Source of the DNA: Desulfofundulus thermobenzoicus
GTDB taxonomy: Bacteria; Bacillota; Desulfotomaculia; Desulfotomaculales; Desulfovirgulaceae
Assembly (NCBI RefSeq): GCF_009428905.1
Contig: NZ_WHYR01000001.1
Span: 1-64,000, forward strand
Length of the DNA stretch: 64,000 nt
Direction: 5' to 3'
The notes under the pieces were generated by a model. That model had not been told where the DNA came from. It was given only the letters and a program-made list of their open reading frames with translations, and made no database searches. Within the stretch, counting starts at the first letter, position 1. Each line of letters starts with the position of its first letter. Made by a program: the position numbers and the translations under genes. This document shows, in pieces, positions 36,234 to 46,109 of the stretch.

Positions 36234-37400
36234 GTGATGGAACTACTTAATTCGTTTACCTTTCAACTCCCTACCAGAGTTGAGTTTGGCTTGGGAGTTT
36301 CGCAAAAGATAGGGGATGAAGCGGTAAACCTGGGGGGGGAATGTGCTTTAATCGTAACCGATCCCGGGGTAATCAAGGCGGGCATTATTGACCAGGTAAC
36401 AAGTTCTTTGAAACAGACAGATATTTCCTATTCCATATTCAGTGATATTGAACCAAACCCCAGAGATACCTCTGTAGAAAAGGGGGCCGAAATAGCAAGA
36501 AAATCCGGGGCAGACCTGCTGGTAGCGGTGGGTGGTGGCAGTGCTATAGATACCGCTAAAGGTATTGGAGTTCTGCTCACTCACGGAGGTGCTATCCAAT
36601 ACTACGAGGGGTTAGGTAAGGTTTCGCGTCCCATTACCCCTTTAATCGCCATTCCTACCACAGCGGGTACGGGAAGTGAGGTAACTTTTTGGGCGGTGAT
36701 CACCGATACAGAGCGTAGGTTTAAAATGAGTGTAGGAAGCCCGTTGATCGCCCCTAAAGTGGCGCTGGTGGACCCTGAAGTCACCAAGTCTCTCCCGCCG
36801 CTGCTGACTGCTTCCACGGGAATGGATGCCTTGACTCACGCCATCGAGGCGTATACGGCGACCTTGGCAAACCCCGTGACTGATGGGTTAGCCCTCTACG
36901 CCATTGAACTAATCTCAAGCCACATTAGACAAGCCACCTTTAATGGATACGACCTGACCGCCAGGTCCGGGATGCTCTTGGGAAGCTTGATCGCCGGCAT
37001 GGCCTTTGGCAATTCTGATGTGGCTGCAGTCCATTGTATGGCAGAGGCCGTCGGCGGACTATACGATATCCCACACGGGATCGCCAACGCAATCTTGTTA
37101 CCCCATGTGATGGAGTATAACGCGTCGTCTTGCGGCGAGAAGTATGCGCGGATAGCATCGGTGATGGGTGTCGATACATCCGGGTTGGGCCAGGAAGAGA
37201 GTGCCCGAAAGGCGGTTGCAGCGGTCATGCAACTCACGCAGGACCTGAAATTGCCTACGCTGAAAGAGGTAGGGGTCAAAGAGGGGGATTTGCCGGAGTT
37301 GGCCCGGCGGGCAGCCGCCAACGTTTCGGTAGAGAGCAACCCCCGAAAGGTTACGTTCGAAGATTTCCTGAAGATTTTCCGTAAGGCTTTCTTGGTCTAA
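36234..37400 (+). CDS. Iron-containing alcohol dehydrogenase
   Basis: 388-residue group III (Fe-dependent) alcohol dehydrogenase. NAD(P) binding segment GGGSAIDTAKGIGVL, the PTTAGTGSEVT motif and metal ligands in MDALTHAIEAYTA (Asp, His) and GIANAILLPHVMEYN are all present. It interconverts an alcohol and an aldehyde, feeding or draining the aldehyde used by the AOR encoded in the same run of genes. The start ATG 36234 is preceded by GAGAGGGGA; ATG 36237 is also possible. Confidence 0.93.
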   Translation: MMELLNSFTFQLPTRVEFGLGVSQKIGDEAVNLGGECALIVTDPGVIKAGIIDQVTSSLKQTDISYSIFSDIEPNPRDTSVEKGAEIARKSGADLLVAVGGGSAIDTAKGIGVLLTHGGAIQYYEGLGKVSRPITPLIAIPTTAGTGSEVTFWAVITDTERRFKMSVGSPLIAPKVALVDPEVTKSLPPLLTASTGMDALTHAIEAYTATLANPVTDGLALYAIELISSHIRQATFNGYDLTARSGMLLGSLIAGMAFGNSDVAAVHCMAEAVGGLYDIPHGIANAILLPHVMEYNASSCGEKYARIASVMGVDTSGLGQEESARKAVAAVMQLTQDLKLPTLKEVGVKEGDLPELARRAAANVSVESNPRKVTFEDFLKIFRKAFLV

Positions 37401-37440
37401 CAAAAGATTACGCTTACCCAGGGGTAACTCTGGGTAAGCT

Positions 37441-38082
37441 TTGCCTTATCAAGAGGTGGTTAAACTGAAGAATAACCTGGTGCCGGAACGTAAAGCGGAC
37501 ATGCACGCTTTTCAAGCTCTTAAACAAGAAGCATCCAAGTTTTTGCCATTATTAGGTGGATTTGTAGTAGAAGACATGAAGATAAAATTTCGGCGACCAA
37601 TTCCACTACTTGATGATTTCCAGTTGTACTATTTTTCAACTCTTAAGCTGTTGAGTAGCGTTTATCATCCGGTGTTGGAGGCAACCTTGGCCGGTCATGG
37701 TTGTGCGGATAACGATATAAAGATTAATATATCGTTTCGCGGCTCCCTGTTTAACAGTCAGGCGTGTTTTATCCCGCAGTATGACTCCGACGTGGACGAC
37801 TTAACGGCTGATTTATTAGAGTTTTTAAACCAAAACAACGAACTGAAGGAGGGAATTAGCGGTATCGACTTAGAAAAGGGCGCTATTACTTACTTCAGCA
37901 ACATGGATTGCTGGAAAATTCAACTGGTGCCTTTCCCCGGATCGTTTATTTCGATGCTGATCCCACCCGCCAAGTACCTCGTTAAGCTAAAAGAAGAAGA
38001 GGTGGAGACACTCGTTACCTGTATAAATATTATCGCCGAAACTTTGAGTAAGTTTGGGCGCGAGAATAAGGGGTGCGGCTAA
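37441..38082 (+). CDS. Conserved-looking protein of unknown function, AOR operon
   Basis: 213-residue soluble protein that I do not recognise. It has a central segment with KINISFRGSLFNSQACFIPQ, a later YFSNMDCWKIQLVPFPGSFISML stretch and a helical C-terminus. No iron-sulfur or nucleotide motif is seen. The start is uncertain: TTG 37441 lacks a good ribosome site, AGAGGTGG at 37451 favours a downstream start, and ATG 37501 is in frame. The TAA overlaps the ATG of the ferredoxin (TAATG), so it is coupled to the AOR electron carrier and may assist the enzyme or its cofactor. Confidence 0.75.
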   Translation: MPYQEVVKLKNNLVPERKADMHAFQALKQEASKFLPLLGGFVVEDMKIKFRRPIPLLDDFQLYYFSTLKLLSSVYHPVLEATLAGHGCADNDIKINISFRGSLFNSQACFIPQYDSDVDDLTADLLEFLNQNNELKEGISGIDLEKGAITYFSNMDCWKIQLVPFPGSFISMLIPPAKYLVKLKEEEVETLVTCINIIAETLSKFGRENKGCG

Positions 38083-38489
38083 TGAGGTTGAAATTTGACA
38101 GTCAAAAATGCATTGGATGCAGGCTTTGCCAGTTGGCTTGTTCCGCCAGTCATGAGGGAGTATTTAATCCTAAACTGGCCCGGCTAAAGATTAACTCTTT
38201 TTATAGCAAGCTAGGGCTTGTTGTCGAAGGGATAGTGTGCACCCTGTGCCTACAATGCGTTAATACCTGCCCTGTTGACGCCATTAAATATGACGGTAGT
38301 AAATTAAGCCTTGATGAGGCTCAATGCACTGGGTGCATGAGCTGTTTGGATTCTTGCCCTGAAGGCGTAATCGTCAATAAAGAAAGCATCGTCGGGTTGT
38401 GCGACATGTGTAACGGTGAACCTCAGTGCATTGCCTGGTGTCCCCACGAGGCGTTAAGCATGGTACAACTAATGGAGGAGGTGGGTTAA
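38082..38489 (+). CDS. Four-cluster-type ferredoxin, AOR partner
   Basis: 135-residue HycB/AorX-like polyferredoxin. Cysteine motifs CIGCRLCQLAC, CTLCLQCVNTC, CTGCMSCLDSC and CDMCNGEPQCIAWC indicate up to four [4Fe-4S] clusters. Such small ferredoxins are encoded next to AOR and accept its electrons. ATG 38082 overlaps the stop of the preceding gene, and the AOR start is 2 bases after its own stop. Confidence 0.92.
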   Translation: MRLKFDSQKCIGCRLCQLACSASHEGVFNPKLARLKINSFYSKLGLVVEGIVCTLCLQCVNTCPVDAIKYDGSKLSLDEAQCTGCMSCLDSCPEGVIVNKESIVGLCDMCNGEPQCIAWCPHEALSMVQLMEEVG

Positions 38490-38491
38490 CC

Positions 38492-40252
38492 ATGTCGGGT
38501 TACACCGGAAATATCCTACGTGTTAATCTAACAACAGGTAAGATTGACTGTGAAGAACTCAACCGGAGTTGGGCTCAGAAATACCTTGGGGGGAAGGGCC
38601 TTGGCATCAAGTATCTTTATGAAGAGTTGCCCGCTAAATTAGCTCCCCTTTCCCCGGATAACAAGATAATCCTGATGACTGGTCCTTTTACCGGTACTAT
38701 CGTCCCTTGCTCAGGAAAACTGGCCGTGATCACCAAATCCCCGGCGACAGGGACTATTCTGGACTGCTCCATAGGTGGTCATTTTGCGGGGGAACTGAAG
38801 TACTCGGGGTATGACGCGGTGATAATAGAAGGGAAAGCATCACAACCTTCCTATCTCTACATCGAGGACGGGAGAGTGGAAATCAGGCACGCCGGGTCCC
38901 TTTGGGGCAAAGGAACTCATGATACAGAATATGCTTTGAAAGAGGAATTGGGCGAAGATGCCAAAATTCTATCCATCGGGCCGGCAGGGGAAAACCTGGT
39001 GCCGATGGCATGCATTACCTCGGAACTCTACCGGCAAGCTGGTAGGGGTGGTGTGGGTGCCGTGATGGGCAGTAAAAACCTGAAGGCTGTGGCTGTTAAA
39101 GGGAGTGGTAGCGTTAAGGTCAAAAACATGAAGCTTCTGATGGAGACCGTCAACCGGATTATGAGGGAAGACACCTTGACCGACACCAACCTTTGGGCTT
39201 ATACCGACGGGACAGCCATGCTAGTGGATTTATCCAATTCTACGGGCGTGTTACCAACGAGAAATTACCAGGACGGGACCTTTGAAGGCCATCAAAAAAT
39301 CAACTCGGAAGCCATGAAAAACGCCAGGGCAGGTAAAAAGGGATGCCTTAGCTGCGCTTTGGGGTGTGGCAATTACTCAAGGGTGGGGAACAGCGCGGTA
39401 GAGGGCCCGGAATACGAGACCCTTGCCCTGGCGGGTTCCAACTGCGGCATTGATGACCTGCAAGCGATTGTTAAGTTCAACTACTTGTGCGATGACCTGG
39501 GGCTTGATACTATTTCCTGTGGCAACACGATTGCTTTCGTAATGGAAATGACGGAAAAAGGAATTAAGGACTTTGGGATCACTTTTGGCGATACAGAAAA
39601 GTATTTGGAGATACCCGAACTCATTGCCACCAGAAAAGGTATAGGGGCGGAACTTGCCCAAGGAGTCAAGGCCCTTAGCGAGAAATATGGTGGCCGGGAA
39701 TTTGCCATGCATGTGAAAGGGCTTGAATTTCCCGGGTATGATCCCAGGGGTTCCTGGGGTATGGGACTGGCATATGCCACCGCCGACAGGGGGGCGTGCC
39801 ACTTGAGGGCATGGCCTATTGCCGAAGAGGCTTACGGGCAGAGGGACCCCTTTACCATTGAAGGGAAAGCCCAACTGGTGGTGGATCTCCAGCATTATAA
39901 TGCTATCAAGTTCTCTGCTATCTTATGCGACTTTTGGGCCTTGTCGTTAGCCACACTTGCCGAAATCGCTTCGGTGGTTCTCGGAGCAGAGATATCGGAG
40001 AGTGATCTGGTTACCGCGGGTGAGCGGATCGTCAATCTAGCCCGTCTGTTTAATTGGCGGGAAGGGTTTACTAAAAAGGATGATACCTTGCCTGCCAGGG
40101 TATTTAATGATGCGCTAAAAAGTGGAGTTACCGCCGGTAAGCTGATACCTGAGCAGGAGTTTCAACGTATGTTGGAGGAATATTACGCCATTAGGGGCTG
40201 GGACAAAGAGGGAAAACCGCGAGAAGACAAATTGAAGAGCTTGAACGTCTAG
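38492..40252 (+). CDS. aor: Aldehyde ferredoxin oxidoreductase (tungsten type)
   Basis: 586-residue AOR-family enzyme oxidising aldehydes to carboxylic acids with ferredoxin and a tungsten bis-pyranopterin. The N-terminal domain (MSGYTGNILRVNLTTGKI…LGGKGLGIKYL), the cluster motif CLSCALGCGNY, VEGPEYETLALAGSNCGI, CDDLGLDTIS and GLEFPGYDPRGSWGMGLAYATADRGACHLR are all characteristic. ATG 38492 is used. It belongs to a tight run with the ferredoxin and a MoaD-like protein. Confidence 0.95.
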   Translation: MSGYTGNILRVNLTTGKIDCEELNRSWAQKYLGGKGLGIKYLYEELPAKLAPLSPDNKIILMTGPFTGTIVPCSGKLAVITKSPATGTILDCSIGGHFAGELKYSGYDAVIIEGKASQPSYLYIEDGRVEIRHAGSLWGKGTHDTEYALKEELGEDAKILSIGPAGENLVPMACITSELYRQAGRGGVGAVMGSKNLKAVAVKGSGSVKVKNMKLLMETVNRIMREDTLTDTNLWAYTDGTAMLVDLSNSTGVLPTRNYQDGTFEGHQKINSEAMKNARAGKKGCLSCALGCGNYSRVGNSAVEGPEYETLALAGSNCGIDDLQAIVKFNYLCDDLGLDTISCGNTIAFVMEMTEKGIKDFGITFGDTEKYLEIPELIATRKGIGAELAQGVKALSEKYGGREFAMHVKGLEFPGYDPRGSWGMGLAYATADRGACHLRAWPIAEEAYGQRDPFTIEGKAQLVVDLQHYNAIKFSAILCDFWALSLATLAEIASVVLGAEISESDLVTAGERIVNLARLFNWREGFTKKDDTLPARVFNDALKSGVTAGKLIPEQEFQRMLEEYYAIRGWDKEGKPREDKLKSLNV

Positions 40253-40279
40253 CCTCCACGGAGAGTGAGAGAAAAGCCT

Positions 40280-40510
40280 ATGTATATTCAATTAAAGCTG
40301 TTTGGCCCTTTAGAGAAATATAGTAAGATTGAAGGCGCCCACCAAGTGGAAGTTGGATTAACCGTGAGGGTGGCTGACCTGCTCTCCCAAGTGGAGGTGC
40401 CATTGACTGCAATAGGCTTTATAGCAGTTAATGGAATTAAGGCGGGCCTTAATTACCAGTTGCAGGAAGGAGATGAAGTGATCGTATTCCCTCACGTGTC
40501 GGGTGGATAA
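40280..40510 (+). CDS. MoaD-like sulfur carrier
   Basis: 76-residue ubiquitin-fold protein with the C-terminal HVSGG that is adenylated and thiocarboxylated in MoaD, plus AVNGIKAGLNYQLQEGDEVIVFP. It provides sulfur for the pyranopterin cofactor; placement 27 bases after AOR suggests a dedicated cofactor supply. ATG 40280 is preferred over GTG 40265. Confidence 0.88.
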   Translation: MYIQLKLFGPLEKYSKIEGAHQVEVGLTVRVADLLSQVEVPLTAIGFIAVNGIKAGLNYQLQEGDEVIVFPHVSGG

Positions 40511-40521
40511 TGAGAATAGAG

Positions 40522-40555
40522 CCCCTTATGCCGAGACAAGCACGAGGGGGTTTTT
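40522..40555 (+). terminator. Terminator after AOR operon
   Basis: CCCCT / AGGGG stem with a long loop followed by TTTTT, 12 bases after the MoaD-like gene. Confidence 0.6.
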
Positions 40556-40889
40556 CATGTAAGGGAAGTGGAAAACCTGGTGGAGCGGTTGATGGTTACT
40601 ACCGACAGCAACCTCATTGAAACGGTGCATATTCCCGATTATATATATTATCAATTCCAACGGCGATCTTCCCGGCAAGGTATATGTGCTGGGGATATGC
40701 CCCTTGAAACAGGCCGTCGACGAGGTGGAAAGGCAGTTAATTATGCTGGCGTCACAGCGTTGCAAAACCACCTACGAAATGGCCAGTGCCCTGCAGGTCA
40801 ACCAGTCAACGATTGTCAGAAAGATCCAGAAGTACCGCGTGTACCCCACGGGGAGCAAACAAAAGAAGCTCATGAAAAACACAAAATAA
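40556..40889 (+). pseudogene. C-terminal fragment of a sigma-54 regulator
   Basis: Begins abruptly with a frame reading REVENLVERLMVTTDSNLIE and, after a frameshift near 40650, continues GDLPGKVYVLGICPLKQAVD… to the full helix-turn-helix (TYEMASALQVNQSTIVRKIQKY). It is closely similar to the end of the intact regulator at 30070-31827. The AAA+ core is absent and the fragment starts directly after a terminator, so it cannot work. Confidence 0.85.
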
Positions 40890-41164
40890 TGCTATTGCGC
40901 ATCATATGTAATCCTGTGTTGCATTATCTAAAAGGGACAGAGTGCAGAGAAGTGTCCGGTGTCCCGGTTTTGTGTTAATTCGTGTTAATGCGTGTTATCC
41001 CTGCAGGTAGAGCTCCACTATTTTGCTCATATGGGAGATACCCGGCCCCATGTCTAATGATCATAAATGATCCCAACCGATCCAAAATGATCCATAACAA
41101 CCTTTGCCCGTCCGACAGTTTTCGCGGTATAGTGGTACATATTTCCCTTTGGGCGGGTGGAAAG
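40890..41164. other. Upstream flank of the IS1634-like element
   Basis: Non-coding. It contains three tandem GATCC(A/C)-type words (AAATGATCCCAACCGATCC…) and TGTTAATTCGTGTTAATGCGTGTTA repeats. It probably holds the left end of the insertion sequence, but I could not identify its terminal inverted repeat with confidence. Confidence 0.35.
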
Positions 41165-42838
41165 ATGGCTTTTCTTTCCAAGAAAAAGATCAACGGGAAG
41201 ACGTACTACTATGCTTTGGAGACCAAACGGATCAACGGCAAGCCCCGGGTGGTCTCCCAGGTCTACCTGGGCAAGGCGGAGGAAATTATCCAAAAGGTTA
41301 CCGCCCCTCCCCGGCCGCAAGCGGTGCAGGCCAAAGAGTTCGGAACCATTGCCGCCTTAATGAAGATCGCCCAGAAGCTATCTTTGCGCGAACTGATCGA
41401 CGAGGTGGTAATCAAGCGCAGCCAGGGCGCCTCGGTGGGGCAGTATTTAATGATCGCCGCCTTTAACCGCTGCTCTTCCCCCACCAGTAAAAGCAAGATC
41501 GGGGAGTGGTACGAGCAGACCATCTTACCCCGGCTCTTCCAGATTGAGCCCAAGTACCTGACCAGCCAGCGCTTCTGGGACAACATGGACCTGGTCACCG
41601 AGGAAGAATTAACCGAAATCCAGGTTGAGCTGGCCAAAAGGGTGGTTTTGCTCTACCAGGTCGACTTGAGGGTGCTCTTGTACGACGCCACCAACTTTTT
41701 TACTTACATCGACACCACCAACCCCTGCACTTTGCCCCAGTGGGGGCACAACAAGCAGAAGAGAAACGATTTGCGCCAGATCGGCCTCGCTTTGCTGGTG
41801 GCAAGAGACGGGGGAATTCCTCTTTTTCACGACACTTACCAGGGCAACCAGGCCGATCCCGTGGAGTTTGACCGGTTCATCCGGGAGCTGATCAAAAGGT
41901 TCAACGATATTTTTACCCGGTGCCAGGATCTTACCATTGTTGCCGATAAAGGCAACAACTCCAAAAAGAACTTAAAACTTTTAGACGAAAGCCCCTTTCA
42001 TTTCGTTGGCTCCCTGGTTTTATCCCATTTTAAAGACCTTCTGGCGATTCCCCTGGAGCAGTACCAGGATTGTCAGAACGAGCGTTTGGCCGGGGTGAAA
42101 TATTACCGGACGACGCGCAAAGTATTTGACGCGCCGCGGACAGTGCTGGTTGTCTTTAACCTCGCGTTATTAAAGGGGCAGCTTCAGGGGATTCACCACA
42201 ATCTGGCCAAGACCAGGCAGCAGCTTTTTTCTTTGCAGGAAAAGCTCAACAACCCCTCCCCGAAGGGGCGCAAGCCAAAGGTTTCTTCGGTCACCAAACA
42301 GGTGGAGCAGATCCTCTCCCGCCAGTTTATGAAAACCCTTTTCTGGTACAAGGTAACTGATCAAGAGGGGGTTAAGCTCGAATTCGGTTTTGACAACCAG
42401 GCTTTCGAAGAATTAAAAAGAACGTCGTTAGGAAAAACCATCCTGTTTACCGACCGGGACGACTGGCCGGCCGAGGAGATTATCCTTGCCTACCGGGACC
42501 AGTACGAAATCGAGCAGTGTTTTAAGCAAATGAAAGACCCCTCCTGGGTGAGTTGGGACCCCTGTTTTCACTGGACCGACCACAAGATCAAAGTGCATTC
42601 CTTTTACTGCTTTGTGGCCCTTTTGTTAAGCTCGCTCTTGTTGCGGGAACTGGCCAACAAACAGATTAATATTTCCGTACCCGGAGCGTTAGAAAAACTC
42701 TCCAAAATCAAGGAGGTCAGGATTATTTATCCGGGCAAGCGCGCTCAAGAACCGGTCGTGGTGACCATGCTCACCGAAATGGACCGGGAGAGTAAAAAGC
42801 TTTTTGAAGCGCTTGAACTGGCTGAGTACGTTGTTTAG
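41165..42838 (+). mobile_element. IS1634-family transposase, intact
   Basis: 557-residue transposase of the IS1634 (IS4-like DDE) type. The N-terminus MAFLSKKKINGKTYYYALET…NGKPRVVSQVYLGKAEEI, the catalytic region YDATNFFTYIDTTNPCTLPQ … TIVADKGNNS and the C-terminal YRDQYEIEQCFKQMK (the YREK-like catalytic Glu motif) are all visible. No stop or frameshift. GGTGGAAAG precedes ATG 41165. It inserted between two regulator fragments. Confidence 0.9.
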
Positions 42839-42912
42839 GTGCTACGTTTTAGAACCGGAAACCCTTGTCAATTGTGGGTTTCGCAAAATGAGATGAGCTA
42901 TTTCGTAAACTG

Positions 42913-43885
42913 GTGCTAAAGGCCATAAAGCATGTGGTCCCCGGCGCAACAATGGAAGACTTACGGGCCATTATCAGCCCCAGGGACCAGCTGCCCCATA
43001 CCGGGGACGGGGATCGTCAAAAGGTCGCTCTACCCAGGTATCTGGCCGGTCCCCTGGCGCCACCGCAAATGGTTAACGCCCGCACGGTGGACAGGCCCGC
43101 CGGGGACGATGTGCTGGTTCCCCGGGCAGTGGTGGACAAAATGCTGGCCTTTCTCGTGCAGGAAGAGCATATCAGCCGGGCCAGGGCACTGGCCATGATC
43201 TTCCGGCTGGCCTGCCTGCGGGAGCTGTACTGCCCGCCCCTTGGCCGGGTAAGACCGGGACAGGTAGCCTGGATCGGCATCAGCACCACCGACCGCCAGC
43301 AAAGGGAGCACCAGACGGCCTACCGGGAGCAGGTGCCTCTGCTGCTCACCCTGCATACCCAGGAGGAGTTAAAGCGCCTGGCCCGGGTCAAATCCTTAAG
43401 CGAACTGGAAGCCATTCAACAGGCCCAGATGGCCCGGGTGCTTACTGAGGCCTACCTGCAGGGCGGTTTGCTGGCCCTGGTGGATCTGCAGCAGCTGTTC
43501 TTACGCTCATACCAGACTTTTTCGCGGCTTTTGCGGCAGTTCATGGTGGATCACCAGATGGTTTTACCCACCCCGGGAACGATACTGGACGCCGGCAGCG
43601 CCATGACCCACAAAGAGATCATTATCGGCTTCTACCTGAAAGGGTATTTCAGCCATGACATTGCCCGGATCACCCGGCACAGCCCGGAGGCCGGTGGACA
43701 GGTACATCGACGACTTTGAGCGGGTTTTAATTTTGCACACTTACGGCCTCCAGCTGGAATTGATGGCCCGGGTGGTCAGACGGGGGCCGACGCTGGTGGC
43801 GGAGTACCTGAACATCATTGCTGAACATTTCCCCGACCGGGAAGCTGTCAAGTCCCATTTAAGGCTGAAAGGGGTCAAAATTTAG
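42913..43885 (+). pseudogene. Frameshifted DUF1670-family gene
   Basis: Two overlapping frames (42913-43719 and the second from about 43683 to 43885) join into one DUF1670-type protein: TILDAGSAMTHKEIIIGFYL and KGYFSHDIARITRHSPEA in the first frame continue in the second as VDRYIDDFERVLILHTYGLQ and LIARVVRRG-like segments ending in LRLKGVKI. One extra GG-type insertion near 43690 explains the shift. DUF1670 genes often accompany mobile elements. Function unknown; here inactive unless the shift is programmed. Confidence 0.7.
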
Positions 43886-44127
43886 CCTTACGGGCTATAC
43901 CGGTTATCTCCAGTAACCGGATTTATGTCCTTGATATCTGCCCCTTAAAGGAAGCCATAGACGAGCTGGAAAGGCAATTGCTGGATATGGCTTACACGCG
44001 TTATAAAAACACCTACAAGGTGGCCGACGCCCTGGCCATCAACCAATCCACGGTGGTTCGTAAGATCCGAAAGTATCAGCTTTTCCCTTCCCCGGGGAAG
44101 CGGCGGAGGGGGGAGGCTAAGTTTTGA
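43861..44127 (+). pseudogene. Second C-terminal fragment of a sigma-54 regulator
   Basis: Open frame ending at TGA 44125 that encodes NRIYVLDICPLKEAIDELER, then QLLDMAYTRYKNTYKVADAL and AINQSTVVRKIRKY, the linker and DNA-binding helices of the same regulator type as 30070-31827 but clearly diverged. No AAA+ domain is encoded upstream, so it is a remnant fused in frame to the end of the DUF1670 pseudogene region. Confidence 0.75.
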
Positions 44128-44229
44128 TTTGCTGGGAAAAAGAATGCTATCAAAGGGTTTATGTTTTTAACCGGAATACCCCATCGATAGTCGGCGCAGT
44201 ATCGTTGATAAATAAATCCCCGGGCCAGG

Positions 44230-44261
44230 AAAAATCCCCGTAACCATTTCTGGATACGGGG
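44230..44261 (-). terminator. Terminator of glutamate dehydrogenase gene
   Basis: CCCCGTA-A-CCA / TGG-A-TACGGGG stem with a TTTC loop, followed on the minus strand by TTTTT. It lies about 90 bases beyond the minus-strand gdh stop. Confidence 0.85.
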
Positions 44262-44347
44262 GAGGATGGAAAACCGGCTTGGAGAAATGCTTTACTTACT
44301 GGGACGGTGTAGGGCAATATTGAAAGGATGAAAGCCTACCATGGTTA

Positions 44348-45619
44348 TTACGGAAACAGTCCGCGCAGGAGAGTTGCCTTTTTCACCCTTTCCAGGGCGA
44401 TCATATAGGCGGCAGTACGCATGGATACCCGCTCCCGTTGGGCAATCTCCCAGACCTCCCGGAAACTGCTTACAATACGGCGGCGCAACTGACGGTTGAC
44501 TTCATCTTTGCTCCAGAAAAAGTGCTGCATGCCCTGCACCCATTCGAAATAGGAGACGACCACGCCGCCGGCGTTGGCCAGAATGTCGGGGATGACCATA
44601 ATCCCCCTTTGCTGCAGGATATCGTCGGCCCGGGCGGTGGTGGGACCGTTGGCCGCCTCGGCCACTATTTTCGCCCTGATGTCGGCGGCGTTGGCTTCCG
44701 TAATCTGGTTTTCCAGGGCGGCAGGGACCAGGATGTCACAATCCAGGGCGAGCAACTCCTGCTGGGTGATGGGGGTGGCATCGGGGTAGCCGACAACCGA
44801 ACCCGTGCGCTCTTTGTACTCCCTGACCTCGGCAATATCCAGGCCGCCTTCGCAGTATACGCCTCCTTTGGAGTCACTGACGGCCACCACCCGGCATCCC
44901 AGATCATTTAAACAGGCGGCGGCCACCGCCCCCACATTGCCGAAACCCTGCACGGCGGCAGTCGCTTCGGCCAGGTTGAGGCCGCAGCCAGAGGCCGCTT
45001 CTTCGATGGTATAGACACAGCCCCGGCCGGTGGCTTCGTTGCGGCCCTGGGAACCGCCTATTTCCAGGGGCTTGCCCGTAACCACCGCCGGAATGGAGTA
45101 GCCGTGCTGCATGCTGAAGGTATCCATGATCCAGGCCATTACCTGCGGGTTGGTATTTACGTCCGGAGCGGGGATGTCTTTTTCCGGACCGATGATGATG
45201 CTGATCTCCGTTACGTAGCGCCTGGTTAGCCGTTCCAGCTCGCCGGTGGATAATTCCTTGGGATTGCAGATGATACCGCCCTTTGCTCCGCCATAGGGGA
45301 TATCCACCACGGCGCACTTCCAGGTCATGAGCGCGGCTAAGGCGATCACTTCTTCTAAAGTAACGTCCTGGTGGAACCTGATGCCTCCCTTGGCCGGTCC
45401 CCGGGCCAGGTTATGCTGGACCCGGAAACCCTGGTAGACATCCAGGGAGCCGTCGTCCTTCCGCAGGGGGACTGATACTGTCAGAATACGCTTCGGTTCT
45501 TTAAGCACTTTTAAAAGACCGGGGTCGAGTCCCATGCGGGTGGCCGCCCGTTCCACCTGGAAAAAGGTAGACTGCAAAAGATCGTTATTGTTGTCGTAAA
45601 CGCAATTGGCCATCTCCAT
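44348..45619 (-). CDS. Glutamate dehydrogenase (copy 1)
   Basis: 423-residue hexameric-type Glu/Leu/Phe/Val dehydrogenase, which deaminates glutamate to 2-oxoglutarate with NAD(P). Motifs: GPAKGGIRFHQDVTLEEV, the catalytic lysine loop PYGGAKGGI, and the Rossmann segment VQGFGNVGAVAAACL. Start ATG 45619 (MEMANCVYD) with a GGGGGAAA site is preferred over the upstream in-frame ATG 45724, which lies inside the sigma-54 promoter. A perfect sigma-54 promoter lies about 105 bases upstream. It regenerates the amino acceptor for the aminotransferases around it. Confidence 0.94.
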   Translation of the reverse strand: MEMANCVYDNNNDLLQSTFFQVERAATRMGLDPGLLKVLKEPKRILTVSVPLRKDDGSLDVYQGFRVQHNLARGPAKGGIRFHQDVTLEEVIALAALMTWKCAVVDIPYGGAKGGIICNPKELSTGELERLTRRYVTEISIIIGPEKDIPAPDVNTNPQVMAWIMDTFSMQHGYSIPAVVTGKPLEIGGSQGRNEATGRGCVYTIEEAASGCGLNLAEATAAVQGFGNVGAVAAACLNDLGCRVVAVSDSKGGVYCEGGLDIAEVREYKERTGSVVGYPDATPITQQELLALDCDILVPAALENQITEANAADIRAKIVAEAANGPTTARADDILQQRGIMVIPDILANAGGVVVSYFEWVQGMQHFFWSKDEVNRQLRRRIVSSFREVWEIAQRERVSMRTAAYMIALERVKKATLLRGLFP

Positions 45620-45723
45620 ATGTTTTCCCCCTTTGCCTGGATGCGGGCTAATGAAAACAATAAAGAAAAAGTTGCCACTGGTAATTTGCCCGGGCTGTAA
45701 ATAGGCGGTTCTGAATAAATTCA

Positions 45724-45741
45724 CAGCAAAATCTGTGCCAT
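45724..45741 (-). promoter_or_regulatory. Sigma-54 promoter of gdh copy 1
   Basis: On the minus strand TGGCAC-AGATT-TTGCTG, a consensus -24/-12 element with GG-N10-GC spacing. Confidence 0.9.
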
Positions 45742-45768
45742 ATAGTCAAGCGAAAAATTTACTTTAAA

Positions 45769-45784
45769 GATGCAATAATGCATC
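45769..45784 (+). promoter_or_regulatory. GATGC-N6-GCATC inverted repeat
   Basis: GATGC-AATAAT-GCATC, perfect, 28 bases upstream of the minus-strand sigma-54 promoter of gdh. Confidence 0.6.
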
Positions 45785-46024
45785 GATAATGATACCGAAT
45801 TAATGGCTTTAAGGTGCTGCGGTCAACAAAATGATGATAACGGTCAAATCGATCTTGCGGATTAAAAATGCGCGATCGATTTATGGTCGATGCAAATAAA
45901 CATTAAATTTGCCCTAAAATTCCCTTTCAATGCCCTGCGAAAAATGTTTCAAAAGGAAAGGCGCCCGTCCATGCACGATTAATGGCCGGATCGCCTGATA
46001 AACGAAGAGGTGCACAGGGAAAGT

Positions 46025-46040
46025 GATGCTGTGAAGCATT
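46025..46040 (+). promoter_or_regulatory. GATGC-N6-GCATT inverted repeat
   Basis: GATGC-TGTGAA-GCATT, one mismatch to the perfect site, 250 bases upstream of the gabT promoter. Confidence 0.55.
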
Positions 46041-46109
46041 GGATGATGCGCATAAACATTATTTTTCGCCCGGTTTTCCCCTGATAACTTTTAGATATCC
46101 GGCCCGCCC

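Noticed and set aside
40890-42912. Terminal inverted repeats of the IS1634-like element
   Set aside because: Candidate ends (for example CTATTTTGC on the left and CTCATTTTGC read from the right) match too briefly to define the element borders.
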